A stretch of DNA of 64,000 nt from Zhenpiania hominis (GCF_014333425.1 NZ_JACRYT010000003.1:186001-250000), one strand, 5' to 3'; positions 9,223 to 18,722 are shown, counted from the first letter of the stretch. Notes: generated by a model not told the origin, from the letters alone. Numbers and translations: made by a program.

Positions 9223-9265
9223 AACTTTTCCCCCCCTGTAGCAACACTTTTATTGAATTCTCCCC

Positions 9266-9293
9266 ATTATAACATAGAGGTCTTTCCTTTCAA
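9266..9293 (-). promoter_or_regulatory. Promoter of the polysaccharide deacetylase gene
   Basis: Minus strand: TTGAAA (9288-9293), 16-bp spacer, TATAAT (9266-9271), 44 bp before the TTG start. Confidence 0.75.
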
Positions 9294-9311
9294 TACCCTC
9301 TTAAAGAAATT

Positions 9312-10385
9312 TTAAACATTTTGAAAAAAATCTTCATCCAGAAATTGCCGAAATGCGGTGGGAAGCGCGATGGAAGCCCCCAGTTCGTTTTTGCAGACCC
9401 ATTCCATTTCCGGAGCTTCCTGGCCGCACTCCACATAAAATCCGGTCATATTCCATTGAATATGGCTGAAAACATGTTTGCGAATTGCTTCCCTTTTCAG
9501 AGAGACAGGGCTGACGCCCCATTCGGACAGGATCTCCATAGCTTCTTTCGCTGTTTTCTTCTCCGAAATATTGGGGAGCTCCCACAGACCGGCAAGAAGG
9601 CCCTCCTTTTTCCGTTTTTTTACCGCGATTTTCGTTCCGCATCGGAGGATAAAAACCGTACGTTCTTCCTGCTTTCGTTCTTTTTTTGTATTTTTTACCG
9701 GAAGCTTCTGCTCCGTTCCATGCCGGTGCGCGACGCATAAATCTTCCATCGGACAGACGCCGCATTTGGGAGCACCGCTAGGAACGCAGACAATGGCGCC
9801 CAGCTCCATCAGGCTTTGGGTAAAGTCTCCGCATCTGGTCCTGGGATATACCGCTTCCAGACGGGCTTTTACCTGTTTTTTTACAGCGGGCTTCTGAATA
9901 TCCTCATAGCTTTCGGTGATTCGGGAAATCACCCGCAGTACGTTTCCGTCTACAGCTGCCACCGGTTCGTCAAAACAATTGGAGGCAATGGCTCCCGCCG
10001 TGTACTCGCCGATTCCCGGCAACGTTAGTATTTCACTGTATTCGGAGGGAAATACGCCGTTGTTTTCCGATATAATCTTTTTTGCCGCTTTCTGCAAGTT
10101 GCGCGCTCGGTTGTAGTACCCCAGCCCTTCCCACAGTTTAAGAAGCCGATCTTCATCCGCTTCGGCGAGATCTGCGATAGTCGGAAATTCTTTCAGAAAC
10201 CGTGTGTAGTACCCTTTTACCGCTTCCACTCTGGTCTGCTGCAACATAATTTCAGAGAGCCATACATGATAAGGCACTCTGTCTTTTCTCCAGGGAAGAT
10301 CTCTGGCATGTTTGAGGTACCAGGGGATCAGAATTTCCGGAAGCGTTTTATATAAAAAATCGAGGCTTTGTTCCTTTTCGTTCAT
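9312..10385 (-). CDS. mutY: A/G-specific adenine DNA glycosylase MutY
   Basis: A ~357-residue base-excision repair enzyme that removes adenine mispaired with 8-oxoguanine. Helix-hairpin-helix LPGIGEYTAGAIAS is followed by the catalytic Asp in AVDGNVLRV; the catalytic Glu is in EIMLQQTRVEAV. Four cysteines in CVPSGAPKCGVCPMEDLC (C-x6-C-x2-C-x5-C) bind the 4Fe-4S cluster. A C-terminal NUDIX-like domain recognises 8-oxoG. ATG 10385 directly follows the cysK stop; a TTG 12 nt earlier inside cysK is the alternative. Confidence 0.93.
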   Translation of the reverse strand: MNEKEQSLDFLYKTLPEILIPWYLKHARDLPWRKDRVPYHVWLSEIMLQQTRVEAVKGYYTRFLKEFPTIADLAEADEDRLLKLWEGLGYYNRARNLQKAAKKIISENNGVFPSEYSEILTLPGIGEYTAGAIASNCFDEPVAAVDGNVLRVISRITESYEDIQKPAVKKQVKARLEAVYPRTRCGDFTQSLMELGAIVCVPSGAPKCGVCPMEDLCVAHRHGTEQKLPVKNTKKERKQEERTVFILRCGTKIAVKKRKKEGLLAGLWELPNISEKKTAKEAMEILSEWGVSPVSLKREAIRKHVFSHIQWNMTGFYVECGQEAPEMEWVCKNELGASIALPTAFRQFLDEDFFQNV

Positions 10386-10386
10386 T

Positions 10387-11316
10387 CTATTCGTCAAACA
10401 GCGGCGTGGAAAAATAGCGTTCCGCCGTATCCGGAAGAACGGTTACCACTGTTTTTCCTTTTCCCAGTTTTTTCGCCAGCTGCAGCGCCGCCGCCACGTT
10501 GGTGCCGCTGGAAATTCCGCACATAAGTCCTTCCATGCTGGCAAGTTTTTTGGCGGTATCAATGGCTTCTTCATCGGAAACAATATAAATATGGTCATAA
10601 ATTTCCTTATTTAAGATTTTAGGAATCACGCCGTCTCCGATTCCCATCTGCAGGTGGGTTCCGATGTCCCCTCCCGCCAGGATCGCGGCGTTTTCCGGTT
10701 CCACTGCCCAGATTTCCAGATCCGGATTCTGGGCTTTTAAAACTTCTCCGATTCCGGTAATGGTTCCTCCGGTTCCGATTCCGGAACAGAAGCCGTGGAT
10801 ATCCCCTTCCACCTGCTCCATGATTTCCAGCGCCGTATGATGACGGTGCGCCATGGGGTTATTTTCGTTTTCAAACTGCTGAGGTACGAAAACCTTGGGA
10901 TCTTCTTCCGCCATCCGCAGGGCGGTTCTCAGGCATTCGTCAATACAGTCGCCGATATTTCCCTCATCGTGAATCAGGATCACTTCCGCTCCGTAATGTC
11001 GCACCAGTTTCCTTCGTTCTTCACTGACCGAGTCCGGCATGATGATGATCGTCCGGTATCCCTTTACCGCGCCGATCAGCGCAAGGCCAATGCCTTGGTT
11101 GCCGCTGGTCGGTTCCACAATGATGGAGTCTTTGTTAACCAGCCCCTGTTTTTCCGCCTCACGCAGCATGTTGTAGGCCGTTCTTGTCTTTATGGATCCT
11201 CCTACGTTCAGACCCTCAAATTTCACGAGAACCTCGGCGCTGTCCGGATCGTTCATGCGGTTCAGACGGATCATCGGCGTATGACCGATGGCTTCTAATA
11301 CGTTATTATATATCAT
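10387..11316 (-). CDS. cysK: Cysteine synthase (O-acetylserine sulfhydrylase)
   Basis: 309 residues, the normal CysK length. The PLP Lys is in GGSIKTRTA, the substrate loop is PTSGNQGIGLA, and the phosphate-binding Gly loop is GIGTGGTITGIGE. It makes L-cysteine from O-acetylserine and sulfide. It is followed by mutY with no gap. No serine acetyltransferase gene is nearby, so O-acetylserine must be made elsewhere. Confidence 0.93.
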   Translation of the reverse strand: MIYNNVLEAIGHTPMIRLNRMNDPDSAEVLVKFEGLNVGGSIKTRTAYNMLREAEKQGLVNKDSIIVEPTSGNQGIGLALIGAVKGYRTIIIMPDSVSEERRKLVRHYGAEVILIHDEGNIGDCIDECLRTALRMAEEDPKVFVPQQFENENNPMAHRHHTALEIMEQVEGDIHGFCSGIGTGGTITGIGEVLKAQNPDLEIWAVEPENAAILAGGDIGTHLQMGIGDGVIPKILNKEIYDHIYIVSDEEAIDTAKKLASMEGLMCGISSGTNVAAALQLAKKLGKGKTVVTVLPDTAERYFSTPLFDE

Positions 11317-11453
11317 ATTATCGTCTTCTTTCTTTTATAATAATTTCATACCTTTTATCATATCACTTTTCTGCCGTTTTTGGTAGAGGCGATTTTAAAT
11401 TTTCAGGAAGAGGCGAGTGTACGGAACTCCCTTTTAAGCTTACGCAGGCTCTC

Positions 11454-14213
11454 TCAGTCTGTCCGCAATATCACCCGGCTGCCCTTTTCCCGATCCTTTC
11501 GCACAATAATCTGGCGGTCGATTTTTTCTTTCAGCTCCGACACATGGGAGATGATGCCTACCAGACGGTCCCCCCGGGACAGTTCGCTCAGGGCCCGGAC
11601 TGCCTGCTGCAGGGACTCTTCGTCCAGAGATCCAAAGCCTTCATCCACGAACATGGTGTCCAGCTTTACGCCTCCGGCGCTGGACTGGATTTCATCGGAA
11701 AGGCCCAGGGCCAGGGACAGGGAAGCTTTGAAGGCTTCGCCTCCGGATAGGGTTTTGACGCTGCGCAGGCTCCCGTTGTAATGATCGATCACATCCATCT
11801 CCAGTCCGCTCTGGCTGCGGTAATTTTCCGCGGCAGCGCGGCGTTTCAGTTCATACTGCCCTCCGGTCATGACCATGAGGCGGGTGTTGGCGCATTCTAA
11901 GATTCGATCAAAAAACGCCGTCTGCACATAAGTCTCCAGCATGATCTTTTCTTTTCCCGAAATGGTCCCGCCCGCGGTGTCGGAAAGGGATTTGACCCAT
12001 TTCCAGGTTTCCTCGGTTTTTTGAAGGCTTTCCGTTTCTTCCCGCAGACGGGTAAGGGTCTCCTGATTGCGGTCAAGACGCAGGCGGATCTCCCCTATTT
12101 CCCGGGAAAACCGCTCTTTTTCCTGCTGCAGGCGGATCTTCCGCTCCCGAATTTGATGAATGCCCTCTGTTTCTTCGTGTTCCAGCTGTTTCTCCAGAGC
12201 TTCCACCTTTCCCTCCAGCGCCCTTACCCGCTCCTGGCTTTCGTGATAAGCGTTTTCTGCCGCTTCCCGTCCGCGGCTCATGAGATTTTTCTGCGATTCC
12301 AGCTCCTGAAGGGCTTTCTCTGCCTGACGGACGCCGGAAAACTCAAGAGATTCGGAAAGTCTCTGTATGGTTTCTTCCTGGTGCCGGACACTTTCCTTTA
12401 ACGCCGCGGCAGCTTTTTCCAGCTCCGCAAGTTCTTCCCTCTCCTTTGTCAGAAGCGCTTCCTGCCGCGGCAGTTCTTCTTCCAGCGTTTGTTTGCGGGC
12501 GGTCCGCTCCGCGATTTCCTCCGCTTTTTTTCTCCAGCTTTGAAGGGTTTGCTCCTCGTCCTGAATCCGCTGCCCAAGCCTTTGAGGAAGCTCCTCCGTA
12601 CCGCAGGCTCCAAGAAGCTCCTTTCCAAGTTCCGCAAGCTCCGTCTCCCGGGCCTGCGTTTTTCCTCGCAGCTCCATAGCTTTGCCGCTCGCCTTTTCCG
12701 CCTGCTGACGGGCCTTTTCCCATTCTTTTCTCGCGGTTTCCACCTGGGATTTTTCGGGAATTTCTTCCGTCAGCCGCGCCGGATGCGGATGCTCTCTGGA
12801 ACCGCAGACCGGACAAGGTTCTCCGGCTGTAAGCTCCTTTGCCAGAATCCCCGCCTGCCCGTCCAGGAAGCTCCTGTTTTTCTTGTAGTAATGGTTATGA
12901 AGGCGGTCTTCTTTTTCCGCGGCCCGTTCGTATTCACTTTGGGCTTTCTCAAGTTTTGCCTTCAGGGTATTCCACTCCCCTTGTTTTTCGAGAGCGGCTT
13001 TCAGACGTTTCAGGCGATCCCGGCTCCTATGAAGCTCGTTTTCCGCCTGCTGGCCTTCCGCCTGAGGATTGCCGATGGCTCTTTGCTCTTCCCGTCCCTT
13101 TTCAAGGGCTTCCTGCAGACTATGGATGGATGCTTCAAAGCGGCTTCGCTTTTCTTCGGTTTCCGTGATTGCCTGCTCATTTCTCTGTTTCTTTTCCTTC
13201 TGTTCTTCCAGTTCGCCGTAACGGGACATCTTGCTTCTTATATCCGCGATTTGCGCGCCCAGCGCCTCCCACTCGGGGATTCGCTCCTTTTCACGTGCCA
13301 GATCTTCTTTCTTTTTTTGAAGGGAAGCTTTTTCTTGTGACAAAGCCTCCCTTTGTTTTTCAAGCTGCCCGCGGGCTTTTTCCTCTGATTCCGCTTTTCC
13401 CAGAAGACGGTTTATTTCCGCTTCCGCCTCTGCTGCTGTTTCGGCTTGTTTTTCGGTTTCCTCACAGCGGTTCTGATCTTCCGCGATCAGAGATTCTAAA
13501 AGTTCCATCGCTTCCGGCCCGGAAAGCTCCGCGGAATCCTCCGGCAGACCTTCTTCCCGTTCCTTCGGCATCCGAATTTCACGGATGGACTGCCGGATAC
13601 CGCGCTCTTTCTCCTGCCGGCTGTGTTCCAGCAGGCTGTACTCCTCTTTCAACCGATTCTGCAGGAGTTCAAATTTCTGTGTACGGAAAATCCGGCGGAA
13701 AATTTCTTTCCGTTCTTCTGTGGAGGCAAGAAGCAGCCGCAGAAAATCCCCCTGGGCGATCATGGCGATCTGGCGGAACTGGGAACGGTCGATTCCCAGA
13801 ATTTCTTCGACTGCCGCGGTTACTTCTCTGGTTTTGGTCAGAACTTTTCCATCCGGCCAGGTAAGCTGGGACTCCGCTTTCTGGTGGACAAGTCCGCCGC
13901 CCCTTTTGGCGGGGCGTTCATAATCGGGATTTCTCCGGACCGTATAGACGCGGCCTCCGTAAAGGAAGGTGAGTTCCACAAAAGTCGGCGTTTCCGGCCT
14001 GGCGTACTTGCTGCGGAACATGCCGGCGTCTCTGGTCGTTCCGCTGGCCTGTCCGTACAGGGCGTAGGTGATGGCGTCGAAGATTGTGGTCTTTCCCGCT
14101 CCCGTATCGCCGGTAATCAGGTACAACCCGCTTTTCCCCAGCTTTTCCATGTCCAGAACCGTTTCCCCGGCATAAGGGCCGAAGGCGGAAATTATCAGTT
14201 TAATCGGTCTCAT
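11454..14213 (-). CDS. sbcC: Nuclease SbcCD subunit C (SMC-like ATPase)
   Basis: A 919-residue Rad50-type ATPase. Walker A GDTGAGKTTI sits near residue 35. Long heptad-rich coiled coils flank a central zinc hook CPVCGSREHPHP near residue 450. C-terminal signature LSGGEAFKASLSLALGL and Walker B/D-loop FVDEGFGSLDEE complete the head. With SbcD it cuts hairpins and protein-blocked double-strand ends. The ATG abuts the sbcD stop (TAAATG). The GC-rich, Glu/Lys-rich coiled coil produces long antisense open frames that are not genes. Confidence 0.95.
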   Translation of the reverse strand: MRPIKLIISAFGPYAGETVLDMEKLGKSGLYLITGDTGAGKTTIFDAITYALYGQASGTTRDAGMFRSKYARPETPTFVELTFLYGGRVYTVRRNPDYERPAKRGGGLVHQKAESQLTWPDGKVLTKTREVTAAVEEILGIDRSQFRQIAMIAQGDFLRLLLASTEERKEIFRRIFRTQKFELLQNRLKEEYSLLEHSRQEKERGIRQSIREIRMPKEREEGLPEDSAELSGPEAMELLESLIAEDQNRCEETEKQAETAAEAEAEINRLLGKAESEEKARGQLEKQREALSQEKASLQKKKEDLAREKERIPEWEALGAQIADIRSKMSRYGELEEQKEKKQRNEQAITETEEKRSRFEASIHSLQEALEKGREEQRAIGNPQAEGQQAENELHRSRDRLKRLKAALEKQGEWNTLKAKLEKAQSEYERAAEKEDRLHNHYYKKNRSFLDGQAGILAKELTAGEPCPVCGSREHPHPARLTEEIPEKSQVETARKEWEKARQQAEKASGKAMELRGKTQARETELAELGKELLGACGTEELPQRLGQRIQDEEQTLQSWRKKAEEIAERTARKQTLEEELPRQEALLTKEREELAELEKAAAALKESVRHQEETIQRLSESLEFSGVRQAEKALQELESQKNLMSRGREAAENAYHESQERVRALEGKVEALEKQLEHEETEGIHQIRERKIRLQQEKERFSREIGEIRLRLDRNQETLTRLREETESLQKTEETWKWVKSLSDTAGGTISGKEKIMLETYVQTAFFDRILECANTRLMVMTGGQYELKRRAAAENYRSQSGLEMDVIDHYNGSLRSVKTLSGGEAFKASLSLALGLSDEIQSSAGGVKLDTMFVDEGFGSLDEESLQQAVRALSELSRGDRLVGIISHVSELKEKIDRQIIVRKDREKGSRVILRTD

Positions 14214-15350
14214 TTACCCTTCCTCCCAGATTTCTTCAATCAGTGTTTTCATAAACTCCGCCTGCCGCGGACTGAGTTCCCGGTTGTTCTGCATCCGGTA
14301 CAAATCGGAAAATAGATCCAGCGGTGATTTCTTCTGTCCGGCAGGCCGCAGTTCGCCTGGGGCTCTGTCTCCCCTGGTGCGCCGGTTGTCGTAGGAAAGG
14401 CGCATGAGATTGGGGTAAATGGACCGAAGCTTTCCAACCGCGTCAGGGATATCCTCTTCGTCGGTCAGAATGATATGAAAGTACCGATCGGTATCAAGAG
14501 TTTCGTAGAAGGAACGGTCTGTCACTTCCATATAGTTTCCGCGGATTTCCTCCAGATCTCTTCGCGGGGTCAGGGGTCTGGTTTTCACCGTTACCTGCCC
14601 CTTTTCCCGCAGCTCAAGGACTGTTACAGACTTCTGATGCCTGACTTCGGAGAAGGAATATTTCAGCGGGCTTCCGCAATAGCGGACCGTCTCTTTCCCC
14701 GCGGACTGGGGGCCGTGAAGGTGTCCCAGCGCCACATAATCAAAGGCCTCAAAGACTCCCGCGTCCACATTGTCCGTTCCGCCGACAGAAAGCTCCTCGG
14801 ATTCACAGCGGACCGATCCGGTGACAAACTGATGGGTAATCAGTACGTTCCGTTCCTTTTCGTCCACGTCCATAGATTCAACGGCAGCTGCCACAGCGTC
14901 GGTATAGGTCTCAATCTCCCGATCCGGAAAAAACGCCCGTACCTGGGACGGCTTTACAAAGGGCAGCATAAAAACGCGGACCGGTCCCCAGGAATCCCGC
15001 AAAGTAACCGGCGCGGTTTCCCCATGATAGACCGGCGAAACGTGAATCCGGCTTTTTTCCAGAATTCTTCCGCCAAAGGACAGGCGCTCCGCCGAGTCGT
15101 GGTTGCCGCTGATCAGAAAAACCGGGAGCTCCGCTTCTGCCAGGCTGACAAGAAAGTCGTCAAACACTTCCACTGCTTCGGCGGAAGGGACGGATTTGTC
15201 ATAAATATCTCCGGCAATCAGCACTGCGTCCGGTTCTTCCTTGCGGATGATCTCCAGAATCTGATTTAAAATGTATTTCTGATCTTCGATCATGGAAAAT
15301 TCGTTCACTCGTTTCCCGATGTGCAGATCCGAAAGATGGATCAGCTTCAT
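14214..15350 (-). CDS. sbcD: Nuclease SbcCD subunit D (Mre11-type phosphoesterase)
   Basis: 378-residue calcineurin-like metallophosphoesterase. Metal-binding motifs in order: HLSDLHIG, IAGDIYD, ISGNHDS, ITHQFV and GHLHGP. It supplies the nuclease active site for SbcC. Ribosome site AGGAGG lies 6 nt before the ATG. The upstream PC4-like gene ends 10 nt away, so the three genes may be co-transcribed. Confidence 0.95.
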   Translation of the reverse strand: MKLIHLSDLHIGKRVNEFSMIEDQKYILNQILEIIRKEEPDAVLIAGDIYDKSVPSAEAVEVFDDFLVSLAEAELPVFLISGNHDSAERLSFGGRILEKSRIHVSPVYHGETAPVTLRDSWGPVRVFMLPFVKPSQVRAFFPDREIETYTDAVAAAVESMDVDEKERNVLITHQFVTGSVRCESEELSVGGTDNVDAGVFEAFDYVALGHLHGPQSAGKETVRYCGSPLKYSFSEVRHQKSVTVLELREKGQVTVKTRPLTPRRDLEEIRGNYMEVTDRSFYETLDTDRYFHIILTDEEDIPDAVGKLRSIYPNLMRLSYDNRRTRGDRAPGELRPAGQKKSPLDLFSDLYRMQNNRELSPRQAEFMKTLIEEIWEEG

Positions 15351-15360
15351 AGATCTCCTC

Positions 15361-15582
15361 CTATCCGAAATATTCGCCCAGCCGCTTGTAAAGCTGTTTT
15401 GCTTCCTCTTCTGTAAGGGTGACGCCTTTTCCCATTTTTTCGTGTTCCGGCGCCCAGTCGCGGATGTCGAATTTCGCCGCGCCGCCGTTCCAGGAAATCC
15501 GGTTCAGTTCCTTGGTCCAGCCGCTGGATTTTTCGGAAAGAACGCCCAGTTCTTCTGTAATTTCATATTTTATGTCTGCCAT
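15361..15582 (-). CDS. PC4/YdbC-family ssDNA-binding protein
   Basis: A 73-residue protein with the PC4-like pattern: WTKELNRISWNGGAAKFDIRDW (beta strands) then a C-terminal helix TEEEAKQLYKRLGEYF. Members of the YdbC family bind single-stranded DNA. Ribosome site AAGGAG is 10 nt before the ATG. Its position directly upstream of sbcDC is consistent with a role in DNA handling, which is inference. Confidence 0.85.
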   Translation of the reverse strand: MADIKYEITEELGVLSEKSSGWTKELNRISWNGGAAKFDIRDWAPEHEKMGKGVTLTEEEAKQLYKRLGEYFG

Positions 15583-15625
15583 GATGCAAGTTCTCCTTTT
15601 GTGTTTCTGTTATTGTGTCATGCCT

Positions 15626-16561
15626 TTAAAGGTATTTGCGGATCGTCCCGTCCAGGAATTCGATAACGCCTGCGCAGACTTCCTCTTTCAGATCCGCGTA
15701 ATTATGAATTTCGTGGCGGTATCCCGGATAAAGTTTTGTCCTCACATCGTGTCCGGTTTCCGCCAGCCAGTTGGATACCTGGTAAACGCCTTGCCCATAC
15801 ATCCCCACAGGGTCCTGATCTCCCGCGATGTTGTAGACAGGAAGGGTGGCCGGCACCTTTTCCGCCCATTCTTTTCCGTTTATCTGTCGGAACATATCGA
15901 TAAAATCCCGGAGCGCGCGGTTTGCGGTAGGTTTCGTAAAGGCGTCAAAGGGGTCTTCGGCGTGATCTTTTTGCACGTACGGGTCGTCGCAGATCCATTC
16001 GTTCCCCAGTTTAATTTCTCCGCACCGCTCGCACATCCAGCCCATCAGCTTCGCGGTAAGCATGGGATCAGATTCCGCCCCTTTTCCGTCGGCGATTAGA
16101 CGATCCAGCTCCGCGACGACGTCATCTCCGATGGGGAAAATTCCCGGTGTGCCGCAGATAATGACTCCCGACAGCTCATTGCCGTATCTGGCGATAAAGT
16201 CTCTGGCAATCATAGAACCCATGCTGTGGCCGAACATGAAATACGGAAGCTTCGGATATTTTTCACAGACCAGTTCTTTCAGCCTGTGTTCATCTTCTGT
16301 CATGGTATGGGGACCGGCTTCGCCCCAGTCGCCCCAGGTGTTGTTTTCCAGGGCGGTTTTGCCGTGGCCTACGTGATCGTCAGCCGCGACGATGTATCCT
16401 GCTTCCAGATATTTGACAATCATATGAAAGTACCGCCTGGAATGTTCCCCGAACCCGTGGACCAGCTGGACAATGCCTTTCGGCTTTGCGGCGGGAACGT
16501 AGATCCATCCATAGACGGTGTCTCTTTGGTTAAACGATTGGAATGTTACTTCATGCAGCAT
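15626..16561 (-). CDS. Alpha/beta hydrolase, lysophospholipase/monoacylglycerol-lipase type
   Basis: A 311-residue soluble serine hydrolase. VQLVHGFGEHSRRY forms the oxyanion loop, GHSMGS the nucleophile elbow, AGDQDPVG the Asp and YRHEIHN the His. This arrangement is typical of the 'hydrolase_4' lysophospholipase family; the substrate is not determinable here. Start ATG 16561 has AAAGGAGG 8 nt upstream; a longer frame to 16666 has no ribosome site and a non-homologous basic tail. Confidence 0.88.
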   Translation of the reverse strand: MLHEVTFQSFNQRDTVYGWIYVPAAKPKGIVQLVHGFGEHSRRYFHMIVKYLEAGYIVAADDHVGHGKTALENNTWGDWGEAGPHTMTEDEHRLKELVCEKYPKLPYFMFGHSMGSMIARDFIARYGNELSGVIICGTPGIFPIGDDVVAELDRLIADGKGAESDPMLTAKLMGWMCERCGEIKLGNEWICDDPYVQKDHAEDPFDAFTKPTANRALRDFIDMFRQINGKEWAEKVPATLPVYNIAGDQDPVGMYGQGVYQVSNWLAETGHDVRTKLYPGYRHEIHNYADLKEEVCAGVIEFLDGTIRKYL

Positions 16562-16628
16562 AAGTCTGCCCTCCTTTGCCTTTTGTTTTAGATGGTTTTT
16601 TCGCGCGGTTTTACACGGAACTGTCCTT

Positions 16629-16657
16629 ATTTTATCATGGGAGCCTTCGGGATTCAA
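16629..16657 (-). promoter_or_regulatory. Probable promoter of the alpha/beta hydrolase gene
   Basis: Minus strand: TTGAAT (16652-16657), 17-bp spacer, TAAAAT (16629-16634), 68 bp before the ATG at 16561. Confidence 0.55.
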
Positions 16658-16691
16658 ATGTTTCACAATTCCTTACGGAGTGGAAACGAAC

Positions 16692-16713
16692 GGGTGGGAC
16701 GTCCTGCCCACCC
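16692..16713 (-). terminator. Hairpin terminator after rtcB
   Basis: On the minus strand GGGTGGG (16707-16713) pairs with CCCACCC (16692-16698) around an 8-nt loop. A weak U-rich run (GTTCGTTT) follows. It starts 3 nt past the rtcB stop. Confidence 0.6.
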
Positions 16714-16715
16714 TT

Positions 16716-17924
16716 CTACTCCGAAGCCTTATAATTATATAGAGGACGGATCCGGCTGATGATCGCCACCGTCGGTTCGATCTGACCCGCGATTTCGTCC
16801 ATGCTTTTGTAGGCCATAGGCGCCTCATCGAGGGTATGCCTGTTCACGCAGGTTGTGAAAATCCCTTCCATTTCTTTCTTGTACTGCTCCAGGGAAAGAG
16901 AGTCTGCCGCCGTTTTTCTGCTCATAATCCGCCCTGCTCCGTGAGGCGCGGAAAAGTTCCACTCTTCGTTTCCTTTCCCGATGCAGATCAGGCTTCCATC
17001 CCGCATATTAATGGGAATCAGAACCTTTTCTCCCTTCTTTGCTGAAATCGCGCCTTTCCGCAGTATCATGGCCTCGGTGTCAATATAATTGTGAATCGTC
17101 GTAAAGGATTCTGTGACGGAAAGCCCCATACCTCTGACGAGGACGTCCATCATGGCTTTCCGGTTCATGGCGGCAAAATGCTGAATGATTCTCATGTCGT
17201 GGATATATTCATCGAACAGTCTGCCTTCTACATAAGCCAGATCTTTGGGTACCGGCGTCATCTGCGCGCGCTGCTTTCTCAGCTGCTTGAGTTTTTTATT
17301 GATTTCTTTACTGCGCCCCTGCTCCTTCATGCCCTTTATCGTCTCGTCAATCTGGAATCTGGCGTTTCCGCAAAGCGCCCGGAACCCTTCTTCCTGGTAG
17401 TAGCGGGCCACTTCATTTCCGATGTGCCGGCTTCCGGAATGGACGACCAGGTACAGCGCTCCCTTTTCATCTTTGTCAACTTCAATAAAATGATTACCTC
17501 CGCCGAGAGTTCCGATGCTCCGCCGCGCTCTCTCCAGGTTGACGTGACGGGCGCAGGTCAGATCGGCAAGCGGAATGCGGGAAGCCAGTTCGTGCTCCGT
17601 CTTTCTGATTTCCCTTCCCGATGGAATTTCATTTCTTATCAGACGATCCAGCCGGTTAAAATCCAGTTCTGCTTCCGCAATACGCGCGGTTTCCATACCG
17701 CAGCCGATGTCAACCCCTACCATTCCCGGCACGACTTTGTCGGTTATGGTCATGGTAGTGCCGATGGTGCAGCCGAGACCGGCATGAACATCGGGCATGA
17801 CGCGGATTTTGCTGCCTGCGAACGCTTCCTGGTCGCATACGGCGCGGATCTGCCCTGCCGCCGCTTTTTCCAGCTCCGCGCAGTAGCAGACTGCGGTGTT
17901 ATGGTTTCCTGCGATTCGAATCAT
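16716..17924 (-). CDS. rtcB: RtcB-type RNA ligase
   Basis: 402 residues of the RtcB family, which joins 2',3'-cyclic-phosphate or 3'-phosphate RNA ends to 5'-OH ends using GTP and Mn. Manganese and GTP-site motifs are MPDVHAGLGCTIG, VGVDIGCGM, GGGNHFIEV and VVHSGSRHIG; the guanylated His is in APHGAGRIMSR. The length is that of the shorter bacterial RtcB2-like group. Ribosome site GGAGAGTG precedes the ATG. It follows the HD gene by 27 nt and ends at a hairpin terminator. No archease or RtcR partner is present. Confidence 0.92.
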   Translation of the reverse strand: MIRIAGNHNTAVCYCAELEKAAAGQIRAVCDQEAFAGSKIRVMPDVHAGLGCTIGTTMTITDKVVPGMVGVDIGCGMETARIAEAELDFNRLDRLIRNEIPSGREIRKTEHELASRIPLADLTCARHVNLERARRSIGTLGGGNHFIEVDKDEKGALYLVVHSGSRHIGNEVARYYQEEGFRALCGNARFQIDETIKGMKEQGRSKEINKKLKQLRKQRAQMTPVPKDLAYVEGRLFDEYIHDMRIIQHFAAMNRKAMMDVLVRGMGLSVTESFTTIHNYIDTEAMILRKGAISAKKGEKVLIPINMRDGSLICIGKGNEEWNFSAPHGAGRIMSRKTAADSLSLEQYKKEMEGIFTTCVNRHTLDEAPMAYKSMDEIAGQIEPTVAIISRIRPLYNYKASE

Positions 17925-17951
17925 GTAGTCACTCTCCTGAGGTTAAAAACT

Positions 17952-18389
17952 TTATTCCTCTAAAATTCTCTTTGCTTTCGCGTATTTTTCTCTCCAGTGG
18001 GTAATTTGTTCCTCGGTTGCGTCTCTGCAGCCGGTCAGCCGGGGCTCATCGGAATTGTGAGCAATGTCCGCCAGTTTGACAGCTTTCGCTATGGGGTTTT
18101 CCTTTATCGCCCGGACATATTCGAAATAATCGGTTTCCCTCTCATGGGTCAGAAGCCGCAGGGCATCCAGAACTTCTTTTGGGAATTGTTCTTCCAGCTC
18201 TTTAAAGGTAAGACCTGTATCTTCCACGACATCATGAAGCAGGGCAACGCAGGTTGTAAATTCATCGGCCATTTGTTCCGCCACATGATACGGATGGAAA
18301 ATGTACGGCACTCCGCTTTTGTCCGTCTGTCCGTGGTGGGCGGCATAGGCCAGTTTCATCGCTTTGATTGTAAGGGGTGTGTAAACCAT
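17952..18389 (-). CDS. HD-domain phosphohydrolase, RelA/SpoT hydrolase-like
   Basis: A 145-residue stand-alone HD domain. Motifs: YAAHHGQTDKSG, FHPYHVAEQM, ALLHDVVEDT (HD pair) and VKLADIAHNSD. This matches the (p)ppGpp-hydrolase HD domain of SpoT/MESH1-type small proteins. The synthetase half is absent, so a hydrolase acting on (p)ppGpp or a related nucleotide is likely. AGGAGG precedes the ATG. It shares an operon with rtcB. Confidence 0.85.
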   Translation of the reverse strand: MVYTPLTIKAMKLAYAAHHGQTDKSGVPYIFHPYHVAEQMADEFTTCVALLHDVVEDTGLTFKELEEQFPKEVLDALRLLTHERETDYFEYVRAIKENPIAKAVKLADIAHNSDEPRLTGCRDATEEQITHWREKYAKAKRILEE

Positions 18390-18509
18390 ACATTTCCTCC
18401 TGAAAATTGTGATTTTAATGTTTTTATTTTATCCGTTCTGATGGGTTTTACCCGGGTGGATGTATATACACAGCCGAAGAGTAGAAAATTCCTTTGAAAC
18501 AACGAAAGT

Positions 18510-18722
18510 GTGTACAGTTCTCGAATGAATCGATTATCTGTACACGTTTCTAGTTGGGTCTGCTGGATCGGTTTGCGGAAAATAAAATAATTATAGATAA
18601 AAATGCATAAACAGCAGCGATTCGACTGTAACCGACAAATTTCGACCATCTGACAGACGAATTCCTGAGACAGCGATAGGTGTCGATGTGTACAGAACGT
18701 TTTTTCCCGCTTATTTGTACAC
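18510..18722. repeat. Intergenic four-box inverted-repeat element (TGTACA boxes)
   Basis: Four boxes in alternating orientation: GTGTACAG 18510-18517, CTGTACAC 18538-18545, GTGTACAG 18688-18695 and TTGTACAC 18715-18722. Gaps are 20 bp in the left pair and 19 bp in the right pair. The 142-bp centre contains a CTGCTG/CAGCAG inverted pair. A further GTATATACAC lies at about 18461. I see no supported coding frame in 18390-18750. Confidence 0.6.

Noticed and set aside
12489..13340. Long plus-strand open frame (283 codons) opposite sbcC
   Set aside because: It is antisense to the coiled-coil part of sbcC, is Phe/Leu/Arg-rich as the complement of Glu/Lys codons must be, and has no ribosome site or motif.
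18356..18649. 97-codon minus-strand frame upstream of the HD gene
   Set aside because: Overlaps the HD gene start and the four-box repeat; no ribosome site and no coherent protein pattern.
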